DNA from: Peristeroidobacter soli
GTDB taxonomy: Bacteria; Pseudomonadota; Gammaproteobacteria; Steroidobacterales; Steroidobacteraceae
NCBI RefSeq assembly: GCF_004138485.1
Contig: NZ_RYEV01000003.1
Location: 744,001-808,000 of the forward strand
Reading direction: 5' to 3'
Length of the DNA: 64,000 nt
Each line of letters starts with the position of its first letter. The first letter of the stretch is position 1. Made by a program: the position numbers and the translations under genes. Positions 60,901 to 64,000 of the stretch are shown here, in pieces. The notes under the pieces were generated by a model, which saw only the letters and a program-made list of their open reading frames with translations, was not told the DNA's origin and made no database searches.

Positions 60901-62330
60901 TGAAAGACCGCATGCGTCGCATTCATCGCATTCATTTCGTGGGCATCGGCGGCAGCGGCATGGGCGGCATCGCCGAAGTGCTGTTGAACCTGGGCTATCA
61001 CGTTCAAGGCAGCGACCTGAAACCGAACGGGGTCACGCAACGGCTGGCGAAGCTGGGCGCGCAGATCAAGATCGGTCATGCGGCGGAGAACGTCGGCAAG
61101 GCGGACGTGCTGGTCGTTTCGACGGCCGTGCAGCCGGACAACCCCGAGGTCGTCGAAGCGAAATCGCGGCGTCTGCCCATCGTGCAGCGTGCGGTGATGT
61201 TGGGCGAGCTGATGCGCTTCCGCTATTCCGTGGCGGTCGCCGGCACGCACGGCAAGACCACGACGACCAGCATGGTCGCCTCGATTCTCGCCGAAGGCGG
61301 TCTCGATCCGACGTTCGTGATCGGCGGGCGCTTGAAGAGCGCCGACAGCAACGCGCGCCTGGGTGCCGGCAAGTATCTGGTCGCCGAAGCGGACGAGAGC
61401 GACGCGTCGTTCATGCATCTGCAGCCGATGATCTCGATCGTCACCAACGTGGACAACGATCACCTCGGCACGCACGACGGCGACTTCGAACGGTTGAAGC
61501 AGAGCTTCATCGACTTCCTGCACAACCTGCCGTTCTACGGCCTGGCGGTCGTGTGCGCGGACGATCCGATCGCGAAGAGCCTGTTGCCGCGAATCAATCG
61601 TCCGTTCGTGACTTACGGTATCGACAGTCCGGAAGCTGACCTGCGCGCTGTGAATATCCAGCGTGAAGGCGTGCAGACGCGTTTCGATGTGGAGCGCACC
61701 GGGTCTTCACACAAGCTGACGGTGAAGTTGAACCTGCCGGGACGGCACAACGTGCTCAATTCGCTGGCGGCGATTGCCGTGGCCAAGGAATTGGAAGTGA
61801 GCGACAACGCGATTCAACACGCGCTCGCATCGTTCCACGGTGTCGATCGTCGCCTGCAGCAGTACGGCGACGTGCAGACGTCGGCGGGCAAGGTCACGAT
61901 CATCGACGACTACGGTCATCACCCGACCGAGCTCGCGGCGACGCTCGAAGCGGTCCGACAGGGCTGGCCGAACCGTCGCGTCTTGTTGGCCTTCCAGCCG
62001 CATCGTTACAGCCGTACGCGCGATCTGCTCGACGACTTTGCTCGTGTGCTCGCCGCGAATGCCGACGCGCTGATCGTTACTGAAGTTTATGCAGCCGGTG
62101 AAACGCCGATCGCAGGCGCCGACGGCAAGGCGATCTGTCGCGCGGTGCGTTCGCATGGCCGCGTCGAGCCGGTGTACGTCGAGAAGATCGATGAATTGCC
62201 GCGTGCGCTGATTCAGATCGCTCGCGATGGCGATGTGATCGTGACGATGGGCGCCGGCAGCATCGGCAGCCTGGCGCCGGAATTGCCGGCGGCGTTGACG
62301 ACTCTGTCGGCCGAGCGGAGGCAACCGTGA
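60897..62330 (+). CDS. murC: UDP-MurNAc:L-alanine ligase MurC
   Basis: Adds the first stem-peptide residue. Starting at [20 protein letters not shown] gives 477 residues and has GGGAGG six bases upstream; the track start at 60870 is inside murG. Motifs are [20 protein letters not shown], the ATP site [38 protein letters not shown] and [16 protein letters not shown]. The murB gene overlaps its stop by 4 bp. Confidence 0.97.
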   Translation: MMKDRMRRIHRIHFVGIGGSGMGGIAEVLLNLGYHVQGSDLKPNGVTQRLAKLGAQIKIGHAAENVGKADVLVVSTAVQPDNPEVVEAKSRRLPIVQRAVMLGELMRFRYSVAVAGTHGKTTTTSMVASILAEGGLDPTFVIGGRLKSADSNARLGAGKYLVAEADESDASFMHLQPMISIVTNVDNDHLGTHDGDFERLKQSFIDFLHNLPFYGLAVVCADDPIAKSLLPRINRPFVTYGIDSPEADLRAVNIQREGVQTRFDVERTGSSHKLTVKLNLPGRHNVLNSLAAIAVAKELEVSDNAIQHALASFHGVDRRLQQYGDVQTSAGKVTIIDDYGHHPTELAATLEAVRQGWPNRRVLLAFQPHRYSRTRDLLDDFARVLAANADALIVTEVYAAGETPIAGADGKAICRAVRSHGRVEPVYVEKIDELPRALIQIARDGDVIVTMGAGSIGSLAPELPAALTTLSAERRQP

Positions 62331-63229
62331 ACGCGTTGTCGCTGCCGCCCGATTTCGAAGCGCGAGTGAAGCGCGGCGAGCCGATGTCGAAGCACACGTC
62401 GTGGCACGTGGGCGGGCCGGCGGATTTGTTCTTTTCGCCGCTCGACGTGACCGATGTGTCCGGCTTCCTGCAAGGGCTGGAGCCCGGCACGCCGGTGATG
62501 TGGATCGGCCTGGGCAGCAACTTGCTGGTTCGCGACGGCGGCATTCGCGGCGCGGTGATCGAGACGCACGGCATCTTCGATGAGCTGGAGCGTCGCAACG
62601 ACAACGAGGTGTGGTGTGGCAGTGGCGTCGCGTGCGCGAAGCTCGCCAAGCAATGCATCAAGTGGGGTCTGGGACCGGCGGAATTTTTCGCGGGCATTCC
62701 CGGCACGCTGGGCGGCGCGCTGGCGATGAACGCGGGCGCGTTCGGTGGCGAGACGTGGCAGCACGTCGTTGCCGTCGCGACCATCGATCGCCACGGCGTG
62801 CGTCATGAGCGTCCGGCTTCCGAGTACAACATTGGTTACCGCCACGTTGCAGGTCCGAAGGACGAATGGTTTCTCGGCGCGTTGCTGAGATTCGAACAGC
62901 GTCCGGGCGTCAGCGACGACGACATCAGGCAACTGATGGCCAGGCGCAAGGCGACGCAGCCGATTCAAGAGTGGTCGTGCGGTTCGGTGTTCACGAATCC
63001 GCCGGGCAATCACGCCGCGCGCCTGATCGAAGGCTGCGGGCTGAAAGGGTTTCGCATCGGCGGCGCGCGAGTGTCGGAGATGCACGCGAACTTCATCGTC
63101 AACGACGGCACGGCGACGGCGACCGATATCGAACAATTGATCCGTCACGTGCAACAGACGGTGGAACAAAAGCAGGGGGTGCGACTCAACACTGAGGTGC
63201 GCATCGTCGGCGAGGTGAGTCATGGCTGA
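62327..63229 (+). CDS. murB: UDP-N-acetylenolpyruvoylglucosamine reductase MurB
   Basis: An FAD/NADPH enzyme that makes UDP-MurNAc. The FAD domain has [33 protein letters not shown] and [20 protein letters not shown]. The catalytic-Ser/substrate loop is [20 protein letters not shown]. At 300 residues it is the shorter type II form (E. coli type I is 342). Its last 8 bp overlap the ddl start. Confidence 0.96.
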   Translation: MNALSLPPDFEARVKRGEPMSKHTSWHVGGPADLFFSPLDVTDVSGFLQGLEPGTPVMWIGLGSNLLVRDGGIRGAVIETHGIFDELERRNDNEVWCGSGVACAKLAKQCIKWGLGPAEFFAGIPGTLGGALAMNAGAFGGETWQHVVAVATIDRHGVRHERPASEYNIGYRHVAGPKDEWFLGALLRFEQRPGVSDDDIRQLMARRKATQPIQEWSCGSVFTNPPGNHAARLIEGCGLKGFRIGGARVSEMHANFIVNDGTATATDIEQLIRHVQQTVEQKQGVRLNTEVRIVGEVSHG

Positions 63230-64000
63230 AGCAAACAAGCCAAAATCCAATAGTCTTGCACCGAAGCGCGTCAGTAATGCGCGTGATTTCGGTCGCGTCG
63301 CCGTGCTGATGGGCGGCACGTCGAGCGAGCGTGAAGTGTCGCTGGATAGCGGCAGCAACTGTCTGGATGCGCTGAAGCGTCAGGGCGTCGATGCCTACAA
63401 AGTCGATGGCATCGCTGCGCTCGTCGATGAGTTGGTGAACAAACGCTGCCAGCGCGTATTCAACATCCTGCACGGTCATGCCGGCGGCGGTGAGGACGGC
63501 ATCCTGCAAGGGTTGCTGGACGCGTTCGGCGTGCCGTACACCGGCTCCGATGTGTTGGGCTCGGCGCTGTCGATGGACAAGATCCGCACCAAACAGGTGT
63601 GGCTGTCGCTCGGCTTGCCGACGCCGAAATATGCGCGTCTCGCCAGGAACAGCGACGTAGCGACGGCGGCCAACCACCTTGGTCTCCCGGTGATCGTGAA
63701 GCCTGCGTGCGAAGGTTCGAGCGTCGGCGTGAGTCGCGTGTTCAAAGAACAGGATCTGCAGCAGGCGGTGGATCTGGCCGCCCGCTATCAAGGCGAGATG
63801 CTGATGGAACAGTTGATCGTCGGCGATGAGCTGACGGTTGCCGTTCTTGGCGACACGGCGCTGCCGAGCATTCGTATCGTGCCGGCCGGCGAGTACTACG
63901 ACTATCACGCGAAGTACAAAGCCGAGGACACGCAGTACATCTGCCCGGGTTTACAAGGTGCTGCTGAAGACGAGATTCGTGCGCTCGCGCTGGAAGCGTT
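63222..64000 (+). CDS. ddl: D-alanine-D-alanine ligase Ddl (3' end outside window)
   Basis: An ATP-grasp ligase that makes D-Ala-D-Ala for MurF. It is absent from the ORF track because the frame is still open at the window end. From the ATG at 63222 it reads through [60 protein letters not shown] and [20 protein letters not shown]. About 259 residues are visible of an expected 305-320. The start overlaps murB by 8 bp. In this gene order ftsQ, ftsA and ftsZ normally follow. Confidence 0.94.
   Translation, partial: MAEANKPKSNSLAPKRVSNARDFGRVAVLMGGTSSEREVSLDSGSNCLDALKRQGVDAYKVDGIAALVDELVNKRCQRVFNILHGHAGGGEDGILQGLLDAFGVPYTGSDVLGSALSMDKIRTKQVWLSLGLPTPKYARLARNSDVATAANHLGLPVIVKPACEGSSVGVSRVFKEQDLQQAVDLAARYQGEMLMEQLIVGDELTVAVLGDTALPSIRIVPAGEYYDYHAKYKAEDTQYICPGLQGAAEDEIRALALEA

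Overview
The window is a high-GC chromosome segment of a Gram-negative bacterium, most likely a gammaproteobacterium. The evidence is an intact division and cell-wall (dcw) cluster, outer-membrane TonB-dependent receptors, LppC/YraN, RsmI, a bacterial type A RNase P RNA and many periplasmic signal peptides. The number of TonB receptors, the S9 peptidase and the ECF/FecR module resemble free-living oligotrophs of the Steroidobacter/Nevskiales or Xanthomonadales type. That placement is inference from gene style, not a database match. Coding density is high, most operons have ATGA-type stop/start overlaps, and no tRNA, complete insertion sequence or CRISPR array was seen.

Region by region: (1) 1-4.2 kb: a TPM-domain protein cut by the window edge, an L,D-transpeptidase lipoprotein, HtpX, a REP-like inverted pair and a GT4 glycosyltransferase. 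(2) 4.2-10.9 kb, minus strand: ECF sigma, FecR anti-sigma, STN-type TonB receptor and S9 peptidase, apparently one signal-responsive uptake-and-digestion operon. (3) 11-15.7 kb: a YpfJ-like zinc protease, a phage tail-sheath-like protein with no phage around it, a PduO-type cobalamin adenosyltransferase, and a winged-helix/nucleotidyltransferase pair whose promoter region lies between 25-bp inverted repeats in an AT-rich patch. (4) 15.7-24.7 kb, minus strand: cobalamin riboswitch, then btuB-cobC-cobO-btuF-btuC-btuD-cobD-cobQ, a B12/corrinoid uptake and salvage operon. (5) 24.7-26.9 kb: DoxX, a BufA2-like cysteine-rich peptide, a DUF3379-like anti-sigma factor and its ECF sigma. (6) 26.9-35.2 kb: cobT-cobS-cobC phosphatase on the minus strand and divergent cobU. 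A second cobalamin riboswitch follows, and then a secreted, membrane-anchored CobN-like protein with a small ExbB-like and an ExbD-like (DUF2149) partner.

(7) 35.3-42.1 kb: a LuxR-type regulator, a TonB receptor, and a 946-residue fusion of a beta-lactamase-fold serine hydrolase with a D-aminoacylase-like amidohydrolase. (8) 42.1-48.6 kb: an inositol-monophosphatase family enzyme, an uncharacterised HExxHxxGxxD protein, a CPXCG protein, YraN, a DUF72 protein, a perfect 74-bp inverted repeat beside a SerC-like gene fragment, LppC and RsmI. (9) 48.6-49.8 kb: rnpB, then about 800 bp without a gene that holds tandem repeats and a strongly structured element, ending in a sigma70 promoter with MraZ-type operator repeats. 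(10) 49.8-64 kb: the canonical dcw order mraZ-rsmH-ftsL-ftsI-murE-murF-mraY-murD-ftsW-murG-murC-murB-ddl, with ddl cut by the window end.

How the genes work together: the two riboswitches tie corrinoid import (BtuB, BtuFCD), adenosylation (CobO), side-chain and lower-ligand assembly (CobQ, CobD, CobC; probably CobU, CobS, CobT and the CobC phosphatase) and the CobN-ExbB-DUF2149 unit to B12 supply. No corrin-ring synthesis genes are present, so this looks like salvage. The CobN-ExbB-DUF2149 unit is the best candidate for a poorly described system: its chelatase-like protein appears to face the periplasm and to sit beside a minimal proton-motive-force motor.
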